From Chloroflexi bacterium HGW-Chloroflexi-10 (GTDB taxonomy: Bacteria > Chloroflexota > Anaerolineae > Anaerolineales > Anaerolineaceae): a stretch of DNA of 64,000 bases. The position numbers were made by a program, and so were the translations under genes. A model generated the notes under the pieces. It was not told the origin of the DNA, made no database searches, and saw only the letters and a program-made list of their open reading frames with translations. How positions within the stretch are numbered: the stretch's first letter is position 1; each line of letters begins with the position of its first letter. Where the stretch lies: the NCBI GenBank assembly GCA_002840755.1, contig PHBZ01000019.1, positions 1 through 64,000 on the forward strand, read 5' to 3'. Below, in pieces: positions 9,171 through 18,239 of the stretch.

Positions 9171-10964
9171 TTAGTATTTGCGTTCTTTGGGCTCGAACCG
9201 GGTGACTGTAACCGGTTTATAATCCAGGCGCACAGCATCTTTTTCCAGCCAGGCGAGCGTATGTTTCATCCAGTTAGGGTCATCGCGTTTAGGGAAGTCT
9301 TCACGGGCATGTGCGCCACGGCTCTCCTTGCGCACCAACGCCGATTGAGCGGTGACGAGGGCCAAGTCAAGCAAGTTACCAAGTTCCCAGGTGTTGAGCA
9401 ATTCCATGTTAAAACCCGGGGCACTGGGGCGGATCCGTACATCGGTGTAGCGAGCGCGCAGTTCCTTGAGTTTTTCCACAGCAGTGCTTAAGCCTTCCTC
9501 GGTACGGAAAACGCCAACATTGTCTGACATAACATTACGCATCTCATCACCAAGCTGGGCCGCTTTTTCTTTGCCACTTCCGTTGCGTAAAGTATCAATT
9601 TGCTGGCGGGTGAAACCCTCTACATCGTCCGGTAACGATTGTAAATCAGAGCCCTGCGCATATTCGGCGGCGTTCAGGCCGGCATGTTTACCAAAAACGA
9701 TCAGATCTACCAGGGAATTGGTTCCCAAGCGATTGGCGCCGTGTACTGAAACACAGGCAGTTTCACCAGCAGCGTATAATCCGGGAAGGATAGCGCCCTG
9801 TGAATTGGTAAGAACACGTCCGAATTTATCGGTGGGGATGCCGCCCATGGCATAATGCGCGGTCGGCTGCACCGGCATCGGGTCTTTAGCAGGGTCTACG
9901 CCCAGATAAGTGCGGCAAAAGTCGGAAATATCGGGAATTTTTGCATGGATTTCCTCGGCAGTGATACTGTAAGGACTGCCGTCCAAACGGGTGCGCCCAT
10001 CCAGGGCAGCATATTTATTAACCATTTCCGGGCGAATATCCAGATGAACATAATTTTTGCCATTGATGCCGTTGCCGTCCTTAATTTCCAGGTATACGGC
10101 GCGGCTGATGACATCGCGTGAGGCCAGGTCTTTGATGTTTGGCGCATAACGCTCCATAAAGCGTTCGCCTTTGCCATTGATTAATATACCACCCTCGCCG
10201 CGTACAGCCTCGGTGATGAGAATCCCCAGTTTAAGGATGCCGGTGGGGTGGAATTGGAAGAACTCCATATCTTCCAGTGGAACGCCGCGACGCAACACTA
10301 CAGCTTCTCCATCGCCGGTATAGGCATAAGCATTGGATGTGATTTGCCAGGCACGTCCGTGTCCGCCAGTGGCGAAGATGACCGCTTTTGCGCGGAAGAT
10401 ATGCAGCTCACCGGTGGAAAGTTCGAGTGCAACTACGCCGGCGGTTACGCCGTCCTGGATGATGACATCCATGACGTGGAATTCGTTATAAAATTTGGTT
10501 TCGTTTTTAATGCATTGCTGAAAAAGGGTTTGCAGAATCATGTGCCCGGTACGGTCAGCAGCGTAACATGAACGCCGTACCGGCTTGTTGGTTTCATTAT
10601 TGGTGTGCCCGCCAAATGGGCGTTGGGCAATGCGTCCCTCGGGGGTACGGCTGAACGGCAAGCCATAGTGTTCCAGGTCGTATACCGCTTCGACCGCCTG
10701 TTCACACATAAATTCGATGGCATCCTGGTCCCCCAGGTAATCACTGCCTTTAACGGTATCATAGGCGTGCCATTCCCAGTGGTCTTCTTCCAGGTTACCC
10801 AAGGCAGCACCAATCCCACCCTGAGCTGCGCCGGTGTGAGAACGGATAGGGTAAAGTTTGCTGACTACAGCTGTTTTGGCGTTTCTGGAGGCATATAAAG
10901 CCGCCATCAGCCCAGCACCGCCACCGCCAACTATGACAACATCGTAGGTATGAGTTTGAGTCAT
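9171..10964 (-). CDS. sdhA: Succinate dehydrogenase flavoprotein subunit
   Basis: 597 residues. The FAD-binding dinucleotide fold is at the N-terminus ([14 protein letters not shown]). [16 protein letters not shown] carries the His that normally binds FAD covalently. The substrate-binding region includes QFHPTG, and near the end of the FAD domain [11 protein letters not shown] is conserved. It oxidises succinate to fumarate in the TCA cycle on the cytoplasmic face. Starts at 10964 after CGGAGA. Fumarate reductase activity cannot be excluded from sequence, but the CDAB order and the SdhB Asp ligand favour SDH. Confidence 0.96.
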   Translation of the reverse strand: MTQTHTYDVVIVGGGGAGLMAALYASRNAKTAVVSKLYPIRSHTGAAQGGIGAALGNLEEDHWEWHAYDTVKGSDYLGDQDAIEFMCEQAVEAVYDLEHYGLPFSRTPEGRIAQRPFGGHTNNETNKPVRRSCYAADRTGHMILQTLFQQCIKNETKFYNEFHVMDVIIQDGVTAGVVALELSTGELHIFRAKAVIFATGGHGRAWQITSNAYAYTGDGEAVVLRRGVPLEDMEFFQFHPTGILKLGILITEAVRGEGGILINGKGERFMERYAPNIKDLASRDVISRAVYLEIKDGNGINGKNYVHLDIRPEMVNKYAALDGRTRLDGSPYSITAEEIHAKIPDISDFCRTYLGVDPAKDPMPVQPTAHYAMGGIPTDKFGRVLTNSQGAILPGLYAAGETACVSVHGANRLGTNSLVDLIVFGKHAGLNAAEYAQGSDLQSLPDDVEGFTRQQIDTLRNGSGKEKAAQLGDEMRNVMSDNVGVFRTEEGLSTAVEKLKELRARYTDVRIRPSAPGFNMELLNTWELGNLLDLALVTAQSALVRKESRGAHAREDFPKRDDPNWMKHTLAWLEKDAVRLDYKPVTVTRFEPKERKY

Positions 10965-10980
10965 TTATTTTCTCCGTGAG

Positions 10981-11364
10981 TTAGGAAATGGGACGGACGC
11001 CGCCGACAAGGGCAATTGCGCCAAGGCCAGTGACAACCAGCCACAACAGTATCAGACCCCAATGCATGATCGAGCGTGAACGTGGGGTATGGACAATGTC
11101 ATTAAGGACCTGGCGGATTCCATTGACACCATGAGCAAAGGCAAATCCGAGCAGGAGGGCATCATAAATGCGCCAACCCAGGCTGGCCCAGCGTAAAGCG
11201 ACATAATCCAGATCAATGGCATGCACACCGACAATCAGATCCTGCAGGAGGACATGGCCCCACACCAGGGGAATGAGCAGAAATCCGGAGTAGCGCATCC
11301 ATTTCCAGGCAGTTGTCTCAAAATTTGGTTTGGGTTTATTCACAGTCCGTACGTTTGTACTCAT
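10981..11364 (-). CDS. sdhD: Succinate dehydrogenase membrane anchor subunit
   Basis: 127 residues with three hydrophobic segments (about 25-45, 60-85 and 100-122). His residues in WGHVLLQD, VGVHAID and FAHGVNGIRQ fit heme b or quinone-site ligands of SdhD-type anchors. It begins 9 bp after sdhC behind TAGGAG, which overlaps the sdhC stop, and is followed by sdhA after 16 bp. Confidence 0.88.
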   Translation of the reverse strand: MSTNVRTVNKPKPNFETTAWKWMRYSGFLLIPLVWGHVLLQDLIVGVHAIDLDYVALRWASLGWRIYDALLLGFAFAHGVNGIRQVLNDIVHTPRSRSIMHWGLILLWLVVTGLGAIALVGGVRPIS

Positions 11365-11373
11365 TGGTTTCTC

Positions 11374-11793
11374 CTATCCGCCAAACAAACCATAATTGTG
11401 GTGGAGTATATTGTAGGCCATGATTCCAGCAGCGGGCAGCCACAGAATCAGGGTAATAATCATAGTCCAACGGGTGGACATGCGCTGTTTTGGTATGCTC
11501 CAAAGTTTGGGCGCAATCAAATCGGAGAAGGCAATCCGCAAACCGTTAACCCCATGAAATAAAACACAAAATATCAGGAAAATTTCACCTATTCCGAATA
11601 GTGTAGAGCGATAAAGACCAATGGCATGCTCGTAAAGGCTGGGGAAGAAATAGACCAGGGATGTATCCAGAATATGGATCGTTAAAAAGAGCGCCGTGCC
11701 TAGACCGGTAATACGATGCAGCAGAAAACTAATTTGACCCTCCCTGCCGCGATAGCCCACATATCCGTTGATTGTGGTTTTTATACTGGACAT
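11374..11793 (-). CDS. sdhC: Succinate dehydrogenase cytochrome b556 subunit
   Basis: 139 residues from the ATG at 11793, which has a strong AAGGAGGT; 27 extra codons in the longest frame are rejected. The signature FLLHRITGLGTALFLTIHILD (residues ~25-45) is the SdhC family motif with the heme-region His. Two more transmembrane helices follow, and HGVNGLRIAFSD resembles the equivalent part of SdhD. First gene of the sdhCDAB operon. Confidence 0.9.
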   Translation of the reverse strand: MSSIKTTINGYVGYRGREGQISFLLHRITGLGTALFLTIHILDTSLVYFFPSLYEHAIGLYRSTLFGIGEIFLIFCVLFHGVNGLRIAFSDLIAPKLWSIPKQRMSTRWTMIITLILWLPAAGIMAYNILHHNYGLFGG

Positions 11794-11998
11794 TTTTGAC
11801 CTCCTTAATGAGATGGGACAAATTGATTGTAGCAATTTTCTAGCAAAAAAGAAAACGTTCTGTATCAATCCCAATAGATGGGGTTATGGCGCCAATGCCT
11901 TAAATCGTCTGGAACCGGAGACGAATTCCCCCGACTATTTGGAGATATCCGGTGGTGAATTAATAATGTTCGCATAGAGAATTAGATGCTGCCTGCGG

Positions 11999-12004
11999 TA
12001 TAAT
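11999..12004 (+). promoter_or_regulatory. Possible -10 box before the ABC importer operon
   Basis: TATAAT lies 50 bp before the start codon at 12054. No good -35 box is seen at the usual distance, so this is a weak call. Confidence 0.35.
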
Positions 12005-12053
12005 CGACGTGGAAATTGGCTTCTTGCCAAATCTCAAGTAGAAATAGGAGAAG

Positions 12054-13028
12054 ATGAAACTTATGATGAAGCAGAAAAAAAATTTGCGGTGGGGAATTTT
12101 TGTAATAGCGCTTTTGACGGTGGTGATGAGTGCCTGTACTCCCAAACCAGCGGAACAGCAGACACTAAAATTTGCGGTTTTGCCCATCATTGATTCTTTA
12201 CCCATGTATGTTGCACAAGAAGAAGGCCTGTTTACCAAATATAATTTAGAGGTTGAATTGGTGCCGGTTGGATCCGGACCGGAACGTGATCAACTGGTTG
12301 CCGCGGGGCAGATTGATGGGATGATCAATGAGGTTCTGACCACAATCATGAATAATCGAATGGACAGTAATGTGCAGGTAGTGCGTTTTGCCCGGGCTGC
12401 TACAGCTGACACTGCTTTATTCAGCATTATTGCCTCACAAAAAAGCGGCATCACCAGTGTGGAGCAGTTGAAAAATGTACAGGTGGGTATTTCGGAAGGC
12501 ACCGTAATCGCCTATCTGACTGATCGCATGCTGGAAAAAGAAGGCTTTACTGCTGATGAAATCAGAACTGTGGCCGTTCCAAAAATTCCTGACCGTATGG
12601 CCTTATTGGGAAGCGGTGAATTACAAGCCGGCACCATGCCTGAACCGCTTTCCACATTGCTAGGTGTGCAGGGCGCCAGCATTGTCCTGGCCGACAGCAA
12701 ATATCCGGAATTGAGTCACAGTACAATAGCCTTCCGTACTGCGGTCATTGAGGAGAAAACCGAAGCTGTAAGAAGCTTCCTGGCTGCAATAGAAGAAGCG
12801 GTCAGCATTATCAATGCTGACCCTACTAAATGGGAACAGACTCTGGTGGATAACAGTATTTTGCCGGCGCCTTTACAGGGGAAATTCCAGGTACCACAAT
12901 TTGTTACGGCAGGTGTACCTTCCCAGGCGCAGTATGATGATGTATTGAATTGGGCAAAATCCAAAGGGATGATTAGCGAAGATGTGCCTTATGAACGCTG
13001 CATCAATGCCAGCTTTTTACCAAAGTAG
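12054..13028 (+). CDS. NitT/TauT-type ABC transporter substrate-binding lipoprotein
   Basis: 324 residues. A lipoprotein signal peptide ends in VVMSAC, and the mature protein is an NMT1/SsuA-like binding protein (FAVLPIIDSLPMYVAQEEGLF at its start, then DQLVAAGQIDGM). Known relatives bind taurine, alkanesulfonates, nitrate or thiamine precursors. No riboswitch or neighbour identifies the substrate here. The ATG at 12054 is very close to AGGAG; ATGs at 12063 or 12066 are also possible starts. First gene of a three-gene operon. Confidence 0.85.
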   Translation: MKLMMKQKKNLRWGIFVIALLTVVMSACTPKPAEQQTLKFAVLPIIDSLPMYVAQEEGLFTKYNLEVELVPVGSGPERDQLVAAGQIDGMINEVLTTIMNNRMDSNVQVVRFARAATADTALFSIIASQKSGITSVEQLKNVQVGISEGTVIAYLTDRMLEKEGFTADEIRTVAVPKIPDRMALLGSGELQAGTMPEPLSTLLGVQGASIVLADSKYPELSHSTIAFRTAVIEEKTEAVRSFLAAIEEAVSIINADPTKWEQTLVDNSILPAPLQGKFQVPQFVTAGVPSQAQYDDVLNWAKSKGMISEDVPYERCINASFLPK

Positions 13029-13037
13029 CCGGATCCC

Positions 13038-13799
13038 ATGATTGAAATCCAGAACCTCACCTTTGAGTACGCTCCTAACCAGGCAGTTTTTGAAAAATTT
13101 TCCTGGTCTGTAGGCCGAGGTGAGGCCTGGGCTATTTTAGGCCCTTCCGGTTGTGGGAAAAGCACCCTGCTGTACTTGCTGGCCGGGCTGCGCATTCCTA
13201 TAAATGGCGTGGTTAAGGTCGATGGGCAGGTACTCACCCGTCCGCGGCCGCAGAGTGGGCTGATTATTCAGGATTATGGTTTACTGCCGTGGGCTACGGT
13301 TCGTCAGAATGCCGAATTGGGAATGGATATCCGCCGCTTTTACGGTCCGGATGGTAAACATGCTCCTAAGGAGAGCAGACCAGTGCAGATAGATGTGTCT
13401 CCCTGGTTGGTTCGTTTGGGTTTGCTAGAGCAGGCTGAAAAGTTTCCCGGACAGCTCTCGGGTGGACAGCGCCAGCGTACTGCTATTGCACGTACATTGG
13501 CCTTACAACCGGATCTGCTGCTAATGGATGAGCCTTTTTCTTCATTGGATGCACCGACACGCGAGTCTTTGCAACAATTGGTGTTGGAATTATGGCGTGA
13601 ACAGGATTTAACCCTGGTGGTGGTAACCCACTCAATTGAAGAAGCAGCCATGTTGGGGCAGCATATTTTACTTTTGAAAACTCCACCCAACATCAATGCC
13701 CAGGTAATAGCCAACCCAAAGATGAGCCAGGTTGATTTCCGAAATTCTACGGATTATCAGGCGTTGTGTCATGATCTGCGCGAGAGGATGCTGGCATAA
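13038..13799 (+). CDS. NitT/TauT-type ABC transporter ATP-binding protein
   Basis: 253 residues. Walker A is GPSGCGKSTLL, the Q loop is in IIQDYGLLPW, the signature is LSGGQRQRTAIA, Walker B is LLMDEPFSSLD and the switch His is in VVVTHSIEEA. It powers uptake with the neighbouring binding protein and permease. Its stop codon overlaps the start of the permease gene (TAATG), so translation is coupled. Confidence 0.93.
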   Translation: MIEIQNLTFEYAPNQAVFEKFSWSVGRGEAWAILGPSGCGKSTLLYLLAGLRIPINGVVKVDGQVLTRPRPQSGLIIQDYGLLPWATVRQNAELGMDIRRFYGPDGKHAPKESRPVQIDVSPWLVRLGLLEQAEKFPGQLSGGQRQRTAIARTLALQPDLLLMDEPFSSLDAPTRESLQQLVLELWREQDLTLVVVTHSIEEAAMLGQHILLLKTPPNINAQVIANPKMSQVDFRNSTDYQALCHDLRERMLA

Positions 13800-14539
13800 T
13801 GCGCTGGAAACAGGTTCTACTGGCCCTGGTATTGTTGTTGTTATTGTGGCAAGCGCTGGCGATGGTGGTGAGTCTGCAAATCCTGCCGACACCGTTTCAG
13901 GTGGGGCAGGCATTGGTGCGAGACCTGGGACGGGATTTGCCGGGTCACTTTATGGCCAGTTTCTGGCGGGTTTTGATCAGTACACTGCTTTCGATTGTGA
14001 CGGCAGCCCCATTAGGTCTCATGCTGGGCCAGTCCAAGCGGATAAACCAACTGCTGGCACCAGTTATTTATTTGCTTTACCCAATTCCCAAGGTGGTTTT
14101 ATTGCCAGTGGTGGTGCTTTTTATGGGGATTGGAGATGTTTCCAAGATATTCATGATTTTCCTGATCCTTTTCTTTCAAATACTGGTACTGGTCCGTGAT
14201 CAGGCTACTACACTTCGTCCTGAATTAATTCAGAGTGTGCGCAGCCTGGGGGCAGGACGCAAGGCGTTGTTTCGCTTTGTTTATTTACCGGCCAGCATCC
14301 CAGGTATACTGACCGCTTTGCGCCAATCGGTGGGTACTGCGGTGGCAGTTTTATACGTAGCGGAATTATTTGCCACGCAAAAAGGACTGGGCTATTATAT
14401 TTACCTGAATGGCTCTACCATGTTCGACTATCCGGCGATGTATGCCGGTGTGGTGGCGATGAGCTTATTGGGCTTCGGCCTGTATTTTGTGGTTGACTGG
14501 CTGGAACGACGCTTATGCCCCTGGCAGTTTGTTAAATAG
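13799..14539 (+). CDS. NitT/TauT-type ABC transporter permease
   Basis: 246 residues with about six transmembrane helices. The EAA-like coupling loop is around SLGAGRKALFRFVYLPASIP (residues ~140-160). Overlaps the ATPase gene by one base. Completes an importer with the genes at 12054 and 13038. Confidence 0.9.
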   Translation: MRWKQVLLALVLLLLLWQALAMVVSLQILPTPFQVGQALVRDLGRDLPGHFMASFWRVLISTLLSIVTAAPLGLMLGQSKRINQLLAPVIYLLYPIPKVVLLPVVVLFMGIGDVSKIFMIFLILFFQILVLVRDQATTLRPELIQSVRSLGAGRKALFRFVYLPASIPGILTALRQSVGTAVAVLYVAELFATQKGLGYYIYLNGSTMFDYPAMYAGVVAMSLLGFGLYFVVDWLERRLCPWQFVK

Positions 14540-14556
14540 AGCGTGGTTCTTTCGCA

Positions 14557-15198
14557 TCAGGCGTTTTGTTCGCCATAGGGGGCATCTTCGAGAACGATAT
14601 CCAGATTGTAGAGTAGAGAGACGGCTTCGGGTAATGAGAAGCGTGTCTTTTTGAAGGTGTTTTCCTGGGGGTTAATGGCGTAATTTAGCGCTCCGGTAAA
14701 GTTGGTTTCGGTAAGGTTGGTGCGTTTGAAGAGAGCTTGTTTAAAGTCGCTTTTGGTGCAATTTGCTTTACTTAAATTGGCCTCTTCGAAATTAACATTG
14801 ATCATGCTGCATTCCTGAAAGGTGACCTCACGCAGGTTCATCCCGAAGAAAACAGAGTGGTTGAGTATGCATTGGTTGAAATCAAAAGGCTTTCGTTGAA
14901 TCAGACTCTTGCTTGTGTTTACTGTTTCGCTCCAATTAATTCCGATCAATTTGGATTTATGAAAATCAGCCTCGATGAAATGGCAGCCCGGAATTTTTGC
15001 CAGGCTAAAATTGCAATCCATCAAGTGACATTTTTCAAATTGACAGTTATGCCACTGACTGTCACTGAAATCACATTGTTTAAATGTACACTGATTAAAG
15101 GTGATGGATTCGAATTGTTTTTTAGAGAAATTATGACGCGAAAAAATTTCCCCGTCATAAAGGGAGTTGTTTTCCAGGGGAAATATTGTGGTTTGCAT
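14557..15198 (-). CDS. Qnr/McbG-like pentapeptide-repeat protein
   Basis: 213 residues built almost entirely of A(D/N)LXX-type pentapeptides (for example FNQCTFKQCDFSDSQW and FEEANLSKANCTKSDF), which form a right-handed quadrilateral beta helix. A break near GINWSE and the C-terminal pattern ALNYAINP followed by RFSLPEAVSLL resemble Qnr-family proteins, which protect DNA gyrase from quinolones by mimicking DNA. Whether this one acts on gyrase is unknown. No strong ribosome site precedes the ATG. Confidence 0.82.
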   Translation of the reverse strand: MQTTIFPLENNSLYDGEIFSRHNFSKKQFESITFNQCTFKQCDFSDSQWHNCQFEKCHLMDCNFSLAKIPGCHFIEADFHKSKLIGINWSETVNTSKSLIQRKPFDFNQCILNHSVFFGMNLREVTFQECSMINVNFEEANLSKANCTKSDFKQALFKRTNLTETNFTGALNYAINPQENTFKKTRFSLPEAVSLLYNLDIVLEDAPYGEQNA

Positions 15199-15247
15199 AG
15201 GCGTATTGTAACACTGCTAAACAGGCATTTGTCAGATTTAAGCTGTT

Positions 15248-15928
15248 TTATTCCTGCTTCCAGAACCATTTGGATATCTTGCGATCGGTATTGTTTGAAA
15301 TAAGGATCAGGCCAATCGTATCGATGAATCCGTGGGTGAAGATCAGCAGCCAGAGATTGTAATTATTCAAAACAAAGAGAGTTGCCAGGATGAGACCGAT
15401 GACACCGGTACTGATCAGCCCGGCAGGACCCTGATACCAATGTGAGAAACTAAAGATCAGAGAGCTGAACAGGATGGCAATGAGGGTTCCCGGAAGGTTG
15501 GTACCAAATAGATTCAGGATTTCATGCATCAGGAAGCCGCGAAATATGGCCTCTTCCAGAAAGGCTGCCAGAATCCAGGCTGCCAGGATAATTTGCACCA
15601 GCATGGCTGTATTGCCTTTAATACTCTCCAATACACTGTAATCATGTTCTTTTTTGGTAATGCGTTCTGCGAGAGGTTCGATAAGGATAACAGCCAGAAG
15701 CTGAATGCCGGTTCCCAGCAGCAATGCCAACAGAATGGTTTGGAGCCAATTGGCCGGTGACTGGAGACCGATGTAAACCAGATTTCTACGAAGCCAGAAT
15801 GTCAGCACAATGGCGAGCAGGGTGATCAGGATTCCGATACCAGGCTGTTTTTTAATGCCAGAATAGATGAGGGCAATAGAGATGATGAGTATGATTATGA
15901 GTGAGTAGATGGCAGAAAAAGGGTCCAT
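15248..15928 (-). CDS. CPBP-family intramembrane metalloprotease
   Basis: 226 residues with about seven hydrophobic segments. The CPBP (Rce1/Abi) motifs are FLEEAIFRGFLMHEI (EExxxR), a His in FSFSHWYQG and a third motif in FTHGFIDTIGL. These proteins cleave within membranes; bacterial members act in peptide self-immunity or stress, or have unknown targets. It lies just upstream of the pentapeptide gene on the same strand and might share a transcript. Confidence 0.87.
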   Translation of the reverse strand: MDPFSAIYSLIIILIISIALIYSGIKKQPGIGILITLLAIVLTFWLRRNLVYIGLQSPANWLQTILLALLLGTGIQLLAVILIEPLAERITKKEHDYSVLESIKGNTAMLVQIILAAWILAAFLEEAIFRGFLMHEILNLFGTNLPGTLIAILFSSLIFSFSHWYQGPAGLISTGVIGLILATLFVLNNYNLWLLIFTHGFIDTIGLILISNNTDRKISKWFWKQE

Positions 15929-16295
15929 TTTTTATCCATTAACCAAGATTTGTTGTATGAGTATAGGCGGGGTTGATGTTTATTGCAAATACAAGTTTGG
16001 ATGCTGGAAGAAATTTTGTCTTCAACCAGCCCCGGATTGTATTTTCTTGGGGGATCGTTAGCAGGCATGAAAGGCCGGGCGTATTCGCCCAATCGCACCT
16101 TTGTTAGAACGGAATGGCACCGCATTTTGATGGCCGAATAAATCCTAAATGACGGAACCTTTAACAGCATAAAAAAGATGTTGTACTTGTGGTGTGGTTC
16201 CGACAGTCTTTATTATTGGATAGGTTGTACAGATTTGATTTTGTGTTACCCATTATGCTTTAATGAATGAGCAATTGGAAAATGAGGAAGAAACA
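15929..16295. other. Intergenic region, no gene recognised
   Basis: A short strong hairpin GGGCG-TATT-CGCCC is present near 16077-16090. TGGCACCGC near 16122 resembles a T-box core by chance, but no stem I or terminator accompanies it. Confidence 0.4.
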
Positions 16296-17447
16296 ATGAC
16301 CAGACCAATTTATCTTGATTACAATGCAACTACGCCCATTGCTGCGGAAGCAGCAGAGGCGATGCTGCCGTATCTGTACGAGACTTTTGGCAATCCATCG
16401 AGCAGCCATAGTTATGGGGTGCAATCCAAACTGGCAGTAGAAAATGCACGCCGCCAGGTGGCCGGTTTGTTAGAAGTAAAGCCGAAGGAGATCATCTTTA
16501 CCAGCGGCGGTACGGAGGCGAATAATTATGCCATTCGCGGTTATTGCCTGGCGAACCGTGCCAAAGGCGGACATATTATCACCTCAGCAGTGGAACACCC
16601 GGCCGTACTGGAAGTGTGCCATGCACTAGAAACAGAAGGGTTTGAACTCAGTATTTTGCCAGTTGACGAGTTCGGGATGGTTTGTGTTGAGGATTTAGGT
16701 GCGGTATTGCGCCCGGACACTTTGCTGGTGTCAGTGATGCATGCGAATAATGAGGTAGGCACCATCCAACCAGTGCGGGCGCTGGCAGATCTGGCGCATC
16801 AAGTTGGTGCGGTTTTTCATTGTGATGCTGCGCAATCGTTGGGTAAGATCGCAGTGAACGGGAATGAACTGGGTGTGGACCTGCTCTCCATGGCCGGGCA
16901 TAAATTGTATGCACCCAAGGGGGTGGGGTGTTTGTATGTGCGAGAAGGAATCAGATTACAGAACCTGATGTACGGCGCCGGGCATGAAGGCGGACACCGG
17001 CCAGGTACTGAGAATGTGCTTGAGATTGTTGGTTTGGGAAAGGCGTGTGAGATTGCCAGGCAAGATTTGACGGCCAATCAGAACCATTTTCGGATGATGC
17101 GTGACCGGTTACAAACCGGGTTGGAAACTGTTTTAGGAACGGAGCAGGTGCGAATGAATGGGCACGCGCAGGAACGGCTGCCCAACACACTTAGTCTATC
17201 TTTTCGCGAGGTGGAGGCTAACCGCCTTTTGAGTGAAATAGGTAGCGATGTCGCAGCTTCAGCCGGGGCAGCCTGCCATGCGGACGCTGTGACGGTATCC
17301 GCGGTGTTGGCGGCGATGCAGGTTCCGCTGGAGTGGGCAATGGGCACCATCCGCTTTTCCGTTGGACGGGGTACTACATTGGAAGAGGTGGACCGTGCTG
17401 TGGAAATTATCTGTGCGGCGGTGAATAAAATTAACGGGAACAAGTAA
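16296..17447 (+). CDS. Cysteine desulfurase (NifS/IscS-like)
   Basis: 383 residues from the ATG at 16296 behind GAGGAAG; a start 11 codons earlier lacks a ribosome site. YLDYNATTP at the N-terminus, SGGTEANNYAI, and the PLP lysine in MAGHKLYAPKG are typical. The catalytic Cys is in AGAACHAD. The enzyme moves sulfur from cysteine to a protein persulfide for Fe-S cluster or tRNA thiolation. No iscU, thiI or mnmA gene is adjacent, so the partner pathway is not shown. Confidence 0.92.
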   Translation: MTRPIYLDYNATTPIAAEAAEAMLPYLYETFGNPSSSHSYGVQSKLAVENARRQVAGLLEVKPKEIIFTSGGTEANNYAIRGYCLANRAKGGHIITSAVEHPAVLEVCHALETEGFELSILPVDEFGMVCVEDLGAVLRPDTLLVSVMHANNEVGTIQPVRALADLAHQVGAVFHCDAAQSLGKIAVNGNELGVDLLSMAGHKLYAPKGVGCLYVREGIRLQNLMYGAGHEGGHRPGTENVLEIVGLGKACEIARQDLTANQNHFRMMRDRLQTGLETVLGTEQVRMNGHAQERLPNTLSLSFREVEANRLLSEIGSDVAASAGAACHADAVTVSAVLAAMQVPLEWAMGTIRFSVGRGTTLEEVDRAVEIICAAVNKINGNK

Positions 17448-17500
17448 TAAACGACCTGTTCTTTGATTACAAAATTGACCAGGAAAAACCGGCTTTCCGT

Positions 17501-18052
17501 TTATGGGTTATAAAGAAAATCCGGAATAGTTAGATGTACCAGATCGGGAAGATTGAGCCCCCGCCAGAATTTAAAGGCGTTGATGGAATTATATTTAGCA
17601 ACCAGCAAGGTGATGACGGTGCCATGACTGACAATGGCGATGTCCTGCTGGGGGTTGGCAGAGACGATGGATGACACTGCCGCATGAAAACGCGATAAAG
17701 CCTGGGCAGCAGTTTCTGCACCAAAGACCCGGATATCCGGTTGGTCAAAAAATGCCTGGATAGTTGATTCGAAATCAGCATGATGCTCAAAATAATCGGA
17801 TGTGAGCCGGCGATGTTCGTGCAGATCCTTCGCCTGTGATACTGAAAGGTTTAAATGTTTGCCCAGTTCATTTGCTGTTTGAACTGCTTTGGGTTCATCG
17901 CTGGAATAAATTGTCTGTAAATTGTATGCGCGTAGCTGTTGAGAGAATTGATGGCAACTCAGAAGCCCTGCTTGTGACAGTTCCCAGAATTGAGCCGGAA
18001 TTGCAGGTTGAACAATAGGGAGAGCGTGTTTGATCAGCAATAGATTAGACAT
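17501..18052 (-). CDS. Histidine phosphatase superfamily protein with a KHA motif
   Basis: 183 residues from the ATG at 18052; 38 upstream codons in the longest frame look non-coding. The phosphatase core starts LLLIKHALP, where Lys replaces the usual Arg of RHG. A second catalytic His is in AIVSHGTVITL. Members include phosphoglycerate mutase-like and cobalamin-phosphate phosphatases. The Arg-to-Lys change keeps the positive charge but may alter activity. Substrate unknown. Confidence 0.78.
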   Translation of the reverse strand: MSNLLLIKHALPIVQPAIPAQFWELSQAGLLSCHQFSQQLRAYNLQTIYSSDEPKAVQTANELGKHLNLSVSQAKDLHEHRRLTSDYFEHHADFESTIQAFFDQPDIRVFGAETAAQALSRFHAAVSSIVSANPQQDIAIVSHGTVITLLVAKYNSINAFKFWRGLNLPDLVHLTIPDFLYNP

Positions 18053-18239
18053 AGCCGAATTATACACAAAACTGCCAATGCCCAATACACACTTTGGCCT
18101 TTGATATTTTACTTTAGTTATTGGTCTCAGAATATAGCCTTTTGACCAGGGGTAATTCACTACCAATGCAGGAGGAATATTTTTTATGGTTCACCTACAC
18201 TAAAAAGGCTTAATACCAAAATCCCACATGGAGATTTAT

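Noticed and set aside
16110..16135. TGGCACCGC resembling a T-box core before the cysteine desulfurase
   Set aside because: No stem I, antiterminator or terminator is visible nearby; the match is short enough to be chance.
15895..16170. 91-codon frame upstream of the CPBP gene (minus strand)
   Set aside because: No ribosome site, no recognisable protein, and it overlaps the CPBP start.
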